Shown here: positions 8,956 through 14,516 of the stretch, in pieces | Position numbering within the stretch: position 1 is the first letter of the stretch | Layout: the number at the start of each line of letters is the position of its first letter | Virus record (IMG/VR): IMGVR_UViG_3300044625_000400 | Coordinates: 1-28,498 of that record | Direction: 5' to 3' (one strand) | DNA length: 28,498 bases | Source of the DNA: a virus | Position numbers and translations under genes: made by a program | Notes under the pieces: generated by a model | What the model was told of the DNA's origin: nothing | Database searches by the model: none | Seen by the model: only the letters and a program-made list of their open reading frames with translations

Positions 8956-10310
8956 TACATGGTGATCTTAAATGAATAAGTGCTAAGTGAACTTGCTGTT
9001 GGTGACGCTCCAGTAGTTCCATTTTGAATTAACTTTAATTGCCAAGTATCATTCGCTGCAAATGTCGCGCTATTGGTTGTATCAAGAAATGTATTGGCTG
9101 CTGATCCTGCCGCTATTGTTATTGTGATGGCAGTATCTACCCCATTCTTTTGAATCGTGGCAACAAAACTTCCATTATTGGGTTGCGTTCCATAAGTTCG
9201 GAAATAAAAGTTACTAATTGTACAAGCCATTGGTAGAGGCACTTGATATGCCACTGCAGAAGATGTCACAGCTCCTGCTATTGCGTGATAGCGTGTGATC
9301 GGTGATGCCTGCACTGTGATTGTCGTACCTATGATGCTACTTTGAATACTCGTATTATAGAGTGTCTGCCATGTCTTATCTCCTCTCCAGTACTGACTTG
9401 TAGTACCTGCTGTGATAGTTGGCTCTTTGGTAGTATGCAAATGATCTAGTGCATCATCTACATTGGTACCAGTCACTTGACTATCATTATTCACCTCTGA
9501 TGCGTGAACATGCTGATGCTGCCACTTAGCTGCACTACCTTTGTATATCCACACTTCATTGTCTGATGGAGTGCCTGATTGAAAGTCTACTCCATGCACT
9601 CTGTGTACTGTTGGATTGGGATAGGTGCCAGTTAGATCACCCCCTGCTGGACCACTAGGTGTACCCCCACCGGTAGGAAGTGTATACCACCCCTTTGTAC
9701 CAGTTGCATCTGTACCATAGTAGTAGTCATTGCCAGGTGTGTCCACATCATTATCAAGCGTGACTGATGTGCCTGATAAGTTCAAGCTATCATCAAAGGT
9801 CAGTACTCCACCACCTGCACCTCCTCCACTTGTAGGAATGTTCAAGTTAAAGTCTACCGGAACTGAGCAAAAGTCAAAGGTGTAGTCTAGCTCAATAGTG
9901 ACAGTACCCTCCACTCCAGTCAAGTTGTTAGTGAATGAGTTAAGGAAGGGAGTGATAGTGATAGGCTTTTGCAGGAGTGCATTGTCACCAAACAATGTAT
10001 TGTTTTCAATGGTAGCTAGCAAGTCCTCAAATAGCTGTGAGCAGTCACTGATGATCTCTTTCTCGTTTTCAGGCTTATCATCTTTGTCTCTGACTAAGTC
10101 AGCAAAGAGAATGTCAAAGGACATCCCTCTCTGACCTTCATCATAGTTGGTAGATGATGGAGCGACATGCATCCAGGGATAGGTACATGACTTGCCGATG
10201 TCTCCCTCTTGGATCGTGCCATAAGTGAAACGATTGATTAAAGGGTGAGCAGTGGCAAAGTCCTCAAATCTTTTAATAATGACATTGTATGTGGTCGTAC
10301 TTGTACTCAT
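8955..10310 (-). CDS. Tail-terminator-like domain fused to a fibre and tip domain
   Basis: 451 residues, three parts. Residues 1-150 (YNVIIKRFEDFATAHPLINR, DIGKSCTYPWMHVAPSS, FDILFADLVRDKDD, SDCSQLFEDLLATIENN, VTIELDYTFDFCSVP) resemble tail terminator or tail-completion proteins of about 150 residues seen alone in related phages. Residues 155-330 are fibre shaft (GGGVLTFDDSLNLSGTSV; GTKGWYTLPTGGGTPSGPAG; GDLTGTYPNPTV; YWRGDKTWQTL). Residues 340-451 are the beta tip domain shared with the next gene. Such a fusion would place a fibre on the head-tail junction or tail end. The ATG at 10310 immediately follows TACTAATAGAT. The DNA for the tip domain has many more CpG than the rest, suggesting a recent swap. 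Confidence 0.65.
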   Translation of the reverse strand: MSTSTTTYNVIIKRFEDFATAHPLINRFTYGTIQEGDIGKSCTYPWMHVAPSSTNYDEGQRGMSFDILFADLVRDKDDKPENEKEIISDCSQLFEDLLATIENNTLFGDNALLQKPITITPFLNSFTNNLTGVEGTVTIELDYTFDFCSVPVDFNLNIPTSGGGAGGGVLTFDDSLNLSGTSVTLDNDVDTPGNDYYYGTDATGTKGWYTLPTGGGTPSGPAGGDLTGTYPNPTVHRVHGVDFQSGTPSDNEVWIYKGSAAKWQHQHVHASEVNNDSQVTGTNVDDALDHLHTTKEPTITAGTTSQYWRGDKTWQTLYNTSIQSSIIGTTITVQASPITRYHAIAGAVTSSAVAYQVPLPMACTISNFYFRTYGTQPNNGSFVATIQKNGVDTAITITIAAGSAANTFLDTTNSATFAANDTWQLKLIQNGTTGASPTASSLSTYSFKITM

Positions 10311-10321
10311 ATCTATTAGTA
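10311..10321 (-). promoter_or_regulatory. TACTAATAGAT motif, copy 2
   Basis: Exact 11-mer on the - strand, directly joined to the ATG at 10310 (tail-terminator/fibre fusion), in the 13-base gap after the chaperone-like gene. Longer form AATATACTAATAGAT. Confidence 0.55.
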
Positions 10322-10323
10322 TA

Positions 10324-10587
10324 TTAAAGGCTCAAGGGATATTTAACATTGTTATATGACTTCATGTAGCTGATGTGAGCAAAGATTTGAGCAGCTGGTA
10401 GGTCAGTGATCATGTTGAACTTAGTGATGTCTCTCTCTGTGAGTTCCTCAATGATATGCCACCATCCATATTGAGATGAGAGTGTAGCTCCTCCTCTATC
10501 AGAGTCAGGCTCTCCTCCATCTGTGTCAGCATCTGCTGGTCTAATAATCTGAGGGAACTGCTCAGCAAATCTTCCCTGAGCAGACAA
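10324..10587 (-). CDS. C-terminal part of the chaperone-like protein, reached by -1 frameshift
   Basis: An 87-codon open frame with no ATG of its own that begins exactly at the T9 run of the previous gene. It reads SAQGRFAEQFPQIIRPADA, an acidic linker (DTDGGEPDSDRGG), then YGWWHIIEELTERDITKFN and AAQIFAHISYMKSYNNVKYP, which looks like a genuine globular domain. Slipping back one base on T TTT TTT joins residue 150 of the upstream frame to this frame and gives a 237-residue protein. Tail chaperones of many phages make such short and long forms (lambda G and GT are the model). The alternative is an indel error in the T run, in which case 237 residues is the only product. Confidence 0.65.
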   Translation of the reverse strand: MSAQGRFAEQFPQIIRPADADTDGGEPDSDRGGATLSSQYGWWHIIEELTERDITKFNMITDLPAAQIFAHISYMKSYNNVKYPLSL

Positions 10588-11036
10588 AAAAAAACCATAG
10601 CACCATTCACATAGGCCATGTCTACCTCTCTAAATAAGTCAGCATTCTTGATGTGGACAGCACTGTCATACTTCTCAATCTCATAGTTATGCATGAACTC
10701 TGATACTACTGGCCTATACAAGATGCTCATGATCTTAGGTAAGTTGTTAGTGAAGTCAGACCTCACTAGCTCATTGAGGTCAAGATACTCACCAAAGCTC
10801 ATAGCTTCTAAGTTGGGATGAAAGCCCATAGTCTTGCCACCCATCTTGATGTACTTCTGCAGCTTGTTCTCATTGTAGCCTTGACAATCCTCTATGAACT
10901 TAGTGATCAAGGGTGCAATGTCATCCATTGACTTCTCTCTCAGCTCATCCTTTGTGTATCCAGTCACCACTTGAGCTTGTAAGAATACATTCTCTCCGGC
11001 ATTCTTAAAGTCTATGTACTTGCCCAGTGTGATCAT
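10410..11036 (-). CDS. Tail assembly chaperone-like protein, zero-frame product
   Basis: 208 residues if no frameshift occurs. Residues 1-150 look like a real conserved protein: KYIDFKNAGENVFLQAQVV, KTMGFHPNLEAMSFGEYLDL, NNLPKIMSILYRPVVSEF, NADLFREVDMAYVNGAMVFF. This 'F.P.L..M..G.YIDL ... NL..IM.ILYRP' pattern belongs to a Bacteroidota phage family that probably acts as a tail assembly chaperone. The remaining 58 residues (CLLREDLLSSSLRLL...) are low quality and Ser/Leu-rich. The well-formed continuation lies in the -1 frame (next entry). The start overlaps the terminase small subunit stop by ATGA. Confidence 0.65.
   Translation of the reverse strand: MITLGKYIDFKNAGENVFLQAQVVTGYTKDELREKSMDDIAPLITKFIEDCQGYNENKLQKYIKMGGKTMGFHPNLEAMSFGEYLDLNELVRSDFTNNLPKIMSILYRPVVSEFMHNYEIEKYDSAVHIKNADLFREVDMAYVNGAMVFFCLLREDLLSSSLRLLDQQMLTQMEESLTLIEEELHSHLNMDGGISLRNSQRETSLSST
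10553..10594 (-). promoter_or_regulatory. Likely -1 ribosomal frameshift signal (slippery run plus hairpin)
   Basis: Read on the - strand: T9 (10594-10586), then GT, then CTGCTCA (10583-10577), a 12-base loop, and its perfect complement TGAGCAG (10564-10558). The T run supplies T TTT TTT in the correct phase (codons TTT at 10592-10590 and 10589-10587). GGGAA in the loop can also pair with TTCCC just after the stem (10557-10553), so an alternative or pseudoknotted fold is possible, though the connecting loops are very short. The spacer from the slippery heptamer to the stem is three bases, shorter than the usual 5-9. Confidence 0.6.
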
Positions 11037-11461
11037 ATCAAAGAGTCTATTGTGATATTGATGCCATTGCCTCCAACCTCTAGCTCAGACTTCTCTACAT
11101 ATCCCCTTTTCTTTCCTTTAGTCTTTAGGTAGAATATACATGCTGTTGGGTTAGGTCCATCCTGGACTGTCAGTACTTCACCCTTAGCTGTTGCTACCTC
11201 ATGCTTAGCTCCATTGATTAACTCCATGAGCTTGCTCTCAGCAAAGTCAATGCATGACTCTTGTATAGCATCTACTGCAGCTGCATAGTCAGGATCTTCC
11301 TTGTACCATTCATAGTGAGTAGTCCTGCTCAAATCAGCTTTCTCACAAGCTTGAGAGACTATACCCATTGACTGCTTTAGGGATTGAATCATTAAATCTT
11401 TTTTCTTGTTAGTTTTGTTAAGCCTTGCGTCAAGTGACTTTTCAAATTTATCTTTTTCCAT
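11033..11461 (-). CDS. terS: Terminase small subunit
   Basis: 142 residues from the ATG at 11461; an upstream ATG at 11485 (MNNAILRS) would lie deeper in the preceding gene and is less likely. A helix-turn-helix is visible: SLKQSMGIVSQACEKADLSR then TTHYEWYKEDPDYAAAVDAI. It is followed by the oligomerisation-type helix ESCIDFAESKLMELI and the typical end TACIFYLKTKGKKRGYVEK. This arrangement is that of small terminase subunits that bind the packaging site and load the large subunit. The large subunit gene is about 10 kb away on the other strand, which is unusual. It overlaps the mini zinc-binding gene by 14 bases and the chaperone-like gene by ATGA. Confidence 0.75.
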   Translation of the reverse strand: MEKDKFEKSLDARLNKTNKKKDLMIQSLKQSMGIVSQACEKADLSRTTHYEWYKEDPDYAAAVDAIQESCIDFAESKLMELINGAKHEVATAKGEVLTVQDGPNPTACIFYLKTKGKKRGYVEKSELEVGGNGINITIDSLI

Positions 11462-11624
11462 ACTTCTCAATATAGCATTGTTCACAGTGAGGTTTAGAAT
11501 TTCTAGTTATAGATATGTTAGCCTCATCAATGTAATAGTAGATATGCCTACCACAAAAAGACTCAGCACACTTTGAGCACTGGTATATCTCTTTTTTTGG
11601 TACTTCACATCCACACTTAGTCAT
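11448..11624 (-). CDS. Mini zinc-binding protein (treble-clef or AN1-like)
   Basis: 58 residues: MTKCGCEVPKKEIYQCSKCA, ESFCGRHIYYYIDEANISIT, RNSKPHCEQCYIEKYGKR. Candidate zinc ligands are Cys4, Cys6, Cys16, Cys19, Cys24, His27, Cys47 and Cys50, enough for two sites. The CxC ... CxxC ... CxxH ... CxxC spacing recalls AN1 or other small treble-clef fingers, but I cannot name the family. The gene overlaps the preceding stop by 8 bases (ATGACTAA) and the terminase small subunit by 14, so it is packed in the operon and unlikely to be chance. Such small fingers in phages may bind nucleic acid or a host protein. Confidence 0.7.
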   Translation of the reverse strand: MTKCGCEVPKKEIYQCSKCAESFCGRHIYYYIDEANISITRNSKPHCEQCYIEKYGKR

Positions 11625-11973
11625 TCAATTTATTCTTAAAGTGATTTATCAATCTTTCCATCTGATGATCATAGTACTTTGTAAAGGTAAGGAATCCCTC
11701 CTTATCTTGTTCATATAGCTTATAGAGTACATTCCTTAGTCTCTGACCATTGCTTTTCTTTTCTAGCTCAAAATCAGCTTTCAAATCTTCCATGACTTCA
11801 ATCTCTTGCTGCATGAAACTTTCCTCTTTGATAGCTACATATACGAAACTGTTTTGTAAAGCAAAAAGCTGACCAGCTGTTGAGGGTGACATTTCTTGAC
11901 TACCTAACACTATAGCAGTTGTTTTGTCTTTTCTTGACTTAATTGACTCAATTTGTCCTGGTATCAATATCAT
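11617..11973 (-). CDS. Conserved Bacteroidota phage protein, first gene of the late operon
   Basis: 118 residues. Segments such as IESIKSRKDKTTAIVLGSQE, SPSTAGQLFALQNSFVYVAI, NGQRLRNVLYKLYEQDKEGF and YYDHQMERLINHFKNKL are typical of a family I know from many Bacteroidota phages, where it often lies near packaging or structural genes. Its function is not established; the short beta start with a basic helical end could suit nucleic-acid binding. The ATG is preceded by TACTAATAGAT three bases upstream, and by the helix-rich untranslated region. It is the first gene after the terminator at 12457-12480. Confidence 0.65.
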   Translation of the reverse strand: MILIPGQIESIKSRKDKTTAIVLGSQEMSPSTAGQLFALQNSFVYVAIKEESFMQQEIEVMEDLKADFELEKKSNGQRLRNVLYKLYEQDKEGFLTFTKYYDHQMERLINHFKNKLND

Positions 11974-11976
11974 GTT

Positions 11977-11987
11977 ATCTATTAGTA
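11977..11987 (-). promoter_or_regulatory. TACTAATAGAT motif, copy 1
   Basis: Exact 11-mer on the - strand, three bases before the ATG at 11973, preceded by GATA so that the longer form is GATATACTAATAGAT. First gene of the late operon. Confidence 0.55.
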
Positions 11988-11989
11988 TA

Positions 11990-12404
11990 TCAATTTACTT
12001 AATTACTAGATAAGTAGTAGTTAATACTTAATCTAGAGAATAGATCCTGAGCTAAGAGAGCATGAGAATATCCTACTGACTTGACATCAGTTGTCACTCA
12101 CCTCTCAAGCATTAAGTCTCAATCTGTCGAATGAGTCCCTCGCTTTCAAGTCCCACAGTATCATCAGTGATCTATGGTCTGGAGTCTACTTTAACAGAGT
12201 GTCTGACCTCTGTGATAGTCTTGCGGCTCACTCCTTGATGCCACCGCTGCACTGTGCTATCATCCCCTAGTAGTGCCTAATTCTTATGCCCTAGCGTATT
12301 TGCACCGCCAACAAAAGAATGTCCCCAAGAGCCATGCACCAGACTCAAGGGGACTTCAAAACTTTCAAACCAAAATTAAAAACCTATGTGTGTGATGCAT
12401 GTGA
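11990..12404 (-). ncRNA. Gene-free, helix-rich leader or small RNA before the late operon
   Basis: About 415 bases with no credible gene on either strand. Possible helices: GTCCCC (12321-12326) with GGGGAC (12349-12354), extended inward by GAG/CTC; TGATAG (12213-12218) with CTATCA (12257-12262), enclosing GCGG/CCGC (12223-12226 with 12244-12247); ACAGAG/CTCTGT (12194-12213); GAGAG..GAG (12056-12066) with CTC..CTCTC (12097-12106), enclosing ACTGA/TCAGT (12075-12091). Composition is more GC-rich than nearby intergenic DNA and CpG is less scarce. The strand is assigned from the promoter-like box at 12405 and from the downstream late genes. It resembles no RNA class I can name. Confidence 0.35.
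12006..12036. repeat. Imperfect inverted repeat before the late operon
   Basis: CTAGATAAGTA (12006-12016) and TACTTAATCTAG (12025-12036) are complementary apart from one extra base, with an 8-base centre. It lies about 20 bases upstream of the TACTAATAGAT motif and 33 bases upstream of the ATG at 11973. It could be an operator for a phage or host repressor, or a hairpin at the end of the leader RNA. Confidence 0.5.
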
Positions 12405-12412
12405 CAAATATA
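12405..12412 (-). promoter_or_regulatory. Possible -7 box of a Bacteroidota promoter, leftward
   Basis: TATATTTG on the - strand fits the TAnnTTTG -7 element of the Bacteroidota housekeeping sigma factor. No convincing TTTG -33 box is seen 19-21 bases upstream, so the promoter may be weak, activator-dependent or not real. If used, transcription would start near 12398 and give a leader of about 425 bases before the ATG at 11973. Confidence 0.35.
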
Positions 12413-12456
12413 GAATCAATTTGTTACAGCTGTGATATTGTTGAAAAGTCATAAAA

Positions 12457-12480
12457 CAAAAAAGCCCACCGTTGTGAGCT
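12457..12480 (-). terminator. Intrinsic terminator of the leftward early operon
   Basis: On the - strand: AGCTCAC, loop AACG, GTGGGCT (seven pairs, one of them G-U), followed directly by TTTTTT. It lies about 60 bases after the stop of the Cys-rich gene at 12537 and separates the nuclease / sigma / Cys-rich operon from the late operon. Confidence 0.75.
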
Positions 12481-12536
12481 CTCTTGAAAAATCAAAAACT
12501 TAAACATAAAGGATAGATAGCTGCTCTTAGTATATC

Positions 12537-13037
12537 TCACTCCTTCTTTTTTCTACTCCTCTTTATTCTTGCAGGAATATCTGAAAAGTTACTTGGGGGG
12601 CTATCGAGTACTACAGTACCATTATGCATATCTTGCAAAAGCTGATCTAGTGTACTGAATATCTGACTTCCACATGAAGTACATGAGAATCCTCGGAAGT
12701 TGGGATCTTCAGTCTGAAAGATTTGATTGAGCATGTCTCTATCCTCCTTAACTATGAACTTCTGCTTAGTAGCTCTCTCTGCTATGTCTTTCAATATAGA
12801 CAGTTGTTTCTTGCTGAATATAGTAGGCCACTTCCCTGCTGGACAATCAAAGTGTTTCAATGATGCCTTTGCTCTGAGGTGGCATCCACATGGCTTGAAT
12901 GTCACTCCGTCAATGGTCACAAGGTCTTGAAAGAGATCCATGAACTTTCCACATGAGCTGCTCTTAGCTACATAGACAGGACATGCCATGCAGATGTCTA
13001 GTCTTTCTTTTCTTTGTTGTGCTGTTGTAAATAACAT
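12537..13037 (-). CDS. Cys-rich, zinc-binding-type protein
   Basis: 166 residues. The N-terminal half carries RKERLDICMACPVYVAKSSS, CGKFMDLF, KPCGCHLRAKASLKHFDCP and GKWP. That is a C..C ... C ... CGC ... C order typical of a family of phage proteins that start with an R...C..C motif and probably bind zinc. A second pair, FSCTSCGSQIF, lies near residue 120. The end is very basic (RIKRSRKKKE), which suggests nucleic-acid contact. The start at 13037 overlaps the sigma-like gene by 40 bases, and TACTAATAGAT lies five bases before the ATG. It may act with the sigma-like protein as a transcription factor, but this is inference from context. Confidence 0.55.
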   Translation of the reverse strand: MLFTTAQQRKERLDICMACPVYVAKSSSCGKFMDLFQDLVTIDGVTFKPCGCHLRAKASLKHFDCPAGKWPTIFSKKQLSILKDIAERATKQKFIVKEDRDMLNQIFQTEDPNFRGFSCTSCGSQIFSTLDQLLQDMHNGTVVLDSPPSNFSDIPARIKRSRKKKE

Positions 13038-13531
13038 ATGTGATCTATTAGTAATTGCTTAGCTGTATTGACTGCCCTAAATACATAGGTCAGAGGTATA
13101 TCAGTGGCATCACTGATCTCTTTGTACTTGAAGCCCATGAGATACAGCTCCAGTGCTTTGCTCTCAAATTCGGGAAGTCTACTGATGATGATGTCAATAT
13201 TCTCCCTATTGACAAAAGATGCAATGTCCGGAACTTTTGTCTGTAAGGCATCCTCAGTAATCTCACTCATGTCATTGGTGAACTTGCGATGAGTGTAGTA
13301 GAATCTACTTGTTGAGCTGTTAGCTGCTAACCTCAATGAGCAGTCCATATATGCCTTGAACTTTCCCCTCTTGATAATATCATCAATAAAGTCAGCCTCT
13401 CTCTCATAGAGTCTAGCAATGGTATCATGTAGAAGGTCATAGGGATCAAAGCTCTTGCCTCTAGACAGAATCTTAGCAAGTGCTAAGAAATCTTTGTAGT
13501 GCAGTTCTATGGCCTTATTCAACTCTCTCAT
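12998..13531 (-). CDS. RNA polymerase sigma-70-like factor
   Basis: 177 residues. The N-terminal part has a region 2-like pattern: FLALAKILSRGKSFDPYDLL, HDTIARLYE, and AYMDCSLRLAANSSTSRFYY. The C-terminal part is region 4-like: ISRLPEFESKALELYLMGFK followed by YKEISDATDIPLTYVFRAVN, a helix-turn-helix with the usual '+G.K..EI+....I....V' spacing. Divergent sigma-like proteins of this size are common in Bacteroidota phages. It overlaps the nuclease stop by 17 bases and is in the first leftward operon. It is a good candidate for switching on the late operon, perhaps at the TACTAATAGAT sites. Confidence 0.65.
   Translation of the reverse strand: MRELNKAIELHYKDFLALAKILSRGKSFDPYDLLHDTIARLYEREADFIDDIIKRGKFKAYMDCSLRLAANSSTSRFYYTHRKFTNDMSEITEDALQTKVPDIASFVNRENIDIIISRLPEFESKALELYLMGFKYKEISDATDIPLTYVFRAVNTAKQLLIDHICYLQQHNKEKKD
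13043..13053 (-). promoter_or_regulatory. TACTAATAGAT motif, copy 3
   Basis: Exact 11-mer on the - strand, five bases before the ATG at 13037 (Cys-rich protein). It lies within the end of the sigma-like gene and so also encodes protein there. A near copy (TACTAATAGGT, 2900-2910) lies 23 bases before the tape-measure start. Confidence 0.45.
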
Positions 13532-13862
13532 TCATGTAGGTAATGATCTCGGATATACAAGCATCAAGGCCCTTACATATCACAGCTCTATATCCTCTCT
13601 TATTCAGCTCATCCCTCCAGGCTTTCTGTTCCGGTGATGCTTGACCCTTGCTTGTCTTAATCTCAATGAATAAGCCATGATATAGCTTTGTGGGATGCAT
13701 GATCTGTAAGTCAGGGAATCCTTTCTTATAGCCAGTGCGTTTCATCTTGATGGCTTGCCTCATGCTAGTCCTCATCCCTCCAGCAGAGGCACAATACAAA
13801 GTACCTGGATAGGTAATATCAATGAACTTGACTACTGCCTCTTGTATGTCTGACTCTAGCAT
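13515..13862 (-). CDS. VRR-NUC nuclease
   Basis: 115 residues, the size of a stand-alone phage VRR-NUC domain. The active-site pattern of the PD-(D/E)XK fold is clear: an N-terminal acidic/Gln pair (Glu3, Gln7), the segment SAGGMRTSMRQAIKMKRTGY, KGFPDL with Asp51, and LFIEIKTSKGQASPEQKAW with Glu67 and Lys69. The end is CKGLDACISEIITYM. VRR-NUC proteins cleave branched DNA; phage members probably resolve replication or packaging junctions. The ATG at 13862 lies four bases after a TACCTTTG box, so the transcript could be leaderless or have a very short leader. First gene of the leftward arm. Confidence 0.8.
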   Translation of the reverse strand: MLESDIQEAVVKFIDITYPGTLYCASAGGMRTSMRQAIKMKRTGYKKGFPDLQIMHPTKLYHGLFIEIKTSKGQASPEQKAWRDELNKRGYRAVICKGLDACISEIITYMNERVE

Positions 13863-13980
13863 GACATCAAAGGTACTATTCTTTTGCTATGTTAATAACT
13901 ATGTTAATAAAAGAATTGATACTTTTTTCGTCTATATTCAAAAGTATTCATATCTTTGCTGAAATCAAAAACAAAAAACT
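13863..13980. promoter_or_regulatory. Divergent promoter region between the two arms
   Basis: 118 bases between the outward-facing nuclease gene and the first rightward gene. Rightward: TATCTTTG at 13951-13958 matches the Bacteroidota -7 box, with a T-rich stretch (13923-13930) about 20 bases upstream, and the ATG at 13981. Leftward: TACCTTTG (- strand, 13875-13868) lies just before the ATG at 13862. A tandem 12-bp repeat sits between them. This is the most likely early control switch. Confidence 0.55.
13887..13910. repeat. Tandem 12-bp direct repeat, CTATGTTAATAA x2
   Basis: Two perfect adjacent copies of CTATGTTAATAA (13887-13898 and 13899-13910). They cover the position where the -33 element of the leftward promoter is expected, so a repressor or activator site is likely. 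Confidence 0.7.
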
Positions 13981-14181
13981 ATGTATCAAGTACACATTTT
14001 TAGAGGCATGGATAGGGAGTGTATCTCATGCGACTCATTGCAGAATGCTAACAGTACCATCATTGACATTGCAAGTCACAATGGATGGAATTACAAGTAT
14101 GATCAAGATGGCTTTGCTTATGCACATGCCGGTGATAATCACTACATCAACATCAATGCATTCATCTTTCAAATCATCTAA
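13981..14181 (+). CDS. Small early protein, unknown
   Basis: 66 residues: starts MYQVHIFRGMDRECISCDSL and has a CxxC-like pair (ECISC), then NSTIIDIASHNGWNYKYDQD and a C-terminal AGDNHYININAFIFQII. No family recognised. The start is the first ATG after the TATCTTTG promoter box and the next gene begins four bases after its stop, so this frame fits the operon. A longer overlapping frame from 13889 does not. As the first rightward gene it is probably expressed early and may act on the host. Confidence 0.55.
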   Translation: MYQVHIFRGMDRECISCDSLQNANSTIIDIASHNGWNYKYDQDGFAYAHAGDNHYININAFIFQII

Positions 14182-14184
14182 GCC

Positions 14185-14349
14185 ATGAGAGGAGAACAAA
14201 AAAACTGGATCATGAAGATGAATGCTAGAGAGGCAGCTGTAGTTGAAATGGCAGTGGCTAAATTCTTACTAGAGTATGAAGGTCAGACATTCACTCAAGA
14301 GGACATCAAAGGTGCTTTAATTGCTTGTAAAAATTCAGAGATCATATGA
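14185..14349 (+). CDS. Small early protein, unknown
   Basis: 54 residues: MRGEQKNWIMKMNAREAAVV, EMAVAKFLLEYEGQTFTQED, IKGALIACKNSEII. It is predicted to be almost entirely helical with no membrane segment. The start follows the previous stop by three bases and the stop is shared as ATGA with the next start, a tight coupling that supports translation. No known family; a small DNA-binding or host-modifying early protein is possible. Confidence 0.55.
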   Translation: MRGEQKNWIMKMNAREAAVVEMAVAKFLLEYEGQTFTQEDIKGALIACKNSEII

Positions 14350-14516
14350 AAGTCAATCTAACCTACCCCAAGAAGTACATCTGTGTACAGTCTGCAAGCT
14401 ATCCCACAGAAAAGCTAGACTTCAATCAGATAGCCCAGCACATAGCAGCAGGGACTAAGAGAACTCCCTTAGAAAGAATGGAGGAACTACTAACCGAAAA
14501 AACCTATCAGAAGTAA
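14346..14516 (+). CDS. Small early protein, unknown
   Basis: 56 residues: MKVNLTYPKKYICVQSASYP, TEKLDFNQIAQHIAAGTKRT, PLERMEELLTEKTYQK. The first 20 residues are beta-like and the rest helical and charged. It overlaps the previous gene by ATGA and the next by TAATG, so it is embedded in a coupled set. No family recognised. It directly precedes the SSB-like gene, so a role near replication is possible but unproven. Confidence 0.55.
   Translation: MKVNLTYPKKYICVQSASYPTEKLDFNQIAQHIAAGTKRTPLERMEELLTEKTYQK

Noticed and set aside
12430-12520. Short leftward frame starting MFKFLIFQ after the Cys-rich gene
   Set aside because: It runs through the terminator hairpin and T run, has no coupling to a neighbour, and ends soon after.
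11974-12536. tRNA, tmRNA, group I intron or hammerhead ribozyme in the gene-free region
   Set aside because: Partial look-alikes (ATTCGAC, CTGATGA ... GAAA) do not come with the required stems: no acceptor or T-arm pairing, no stem II for a hammerhead, and no group I core pairing could be traced.
13889-14188. 99-codon rightward frame overlapping the first early genes
   Set aside because: It overlaps the whole 13981-14181 gene and the next start; its sequence (Met/Thr/Ser-rich) looks like a shadow, and the 66-residue frame fits the promoter and spacing.
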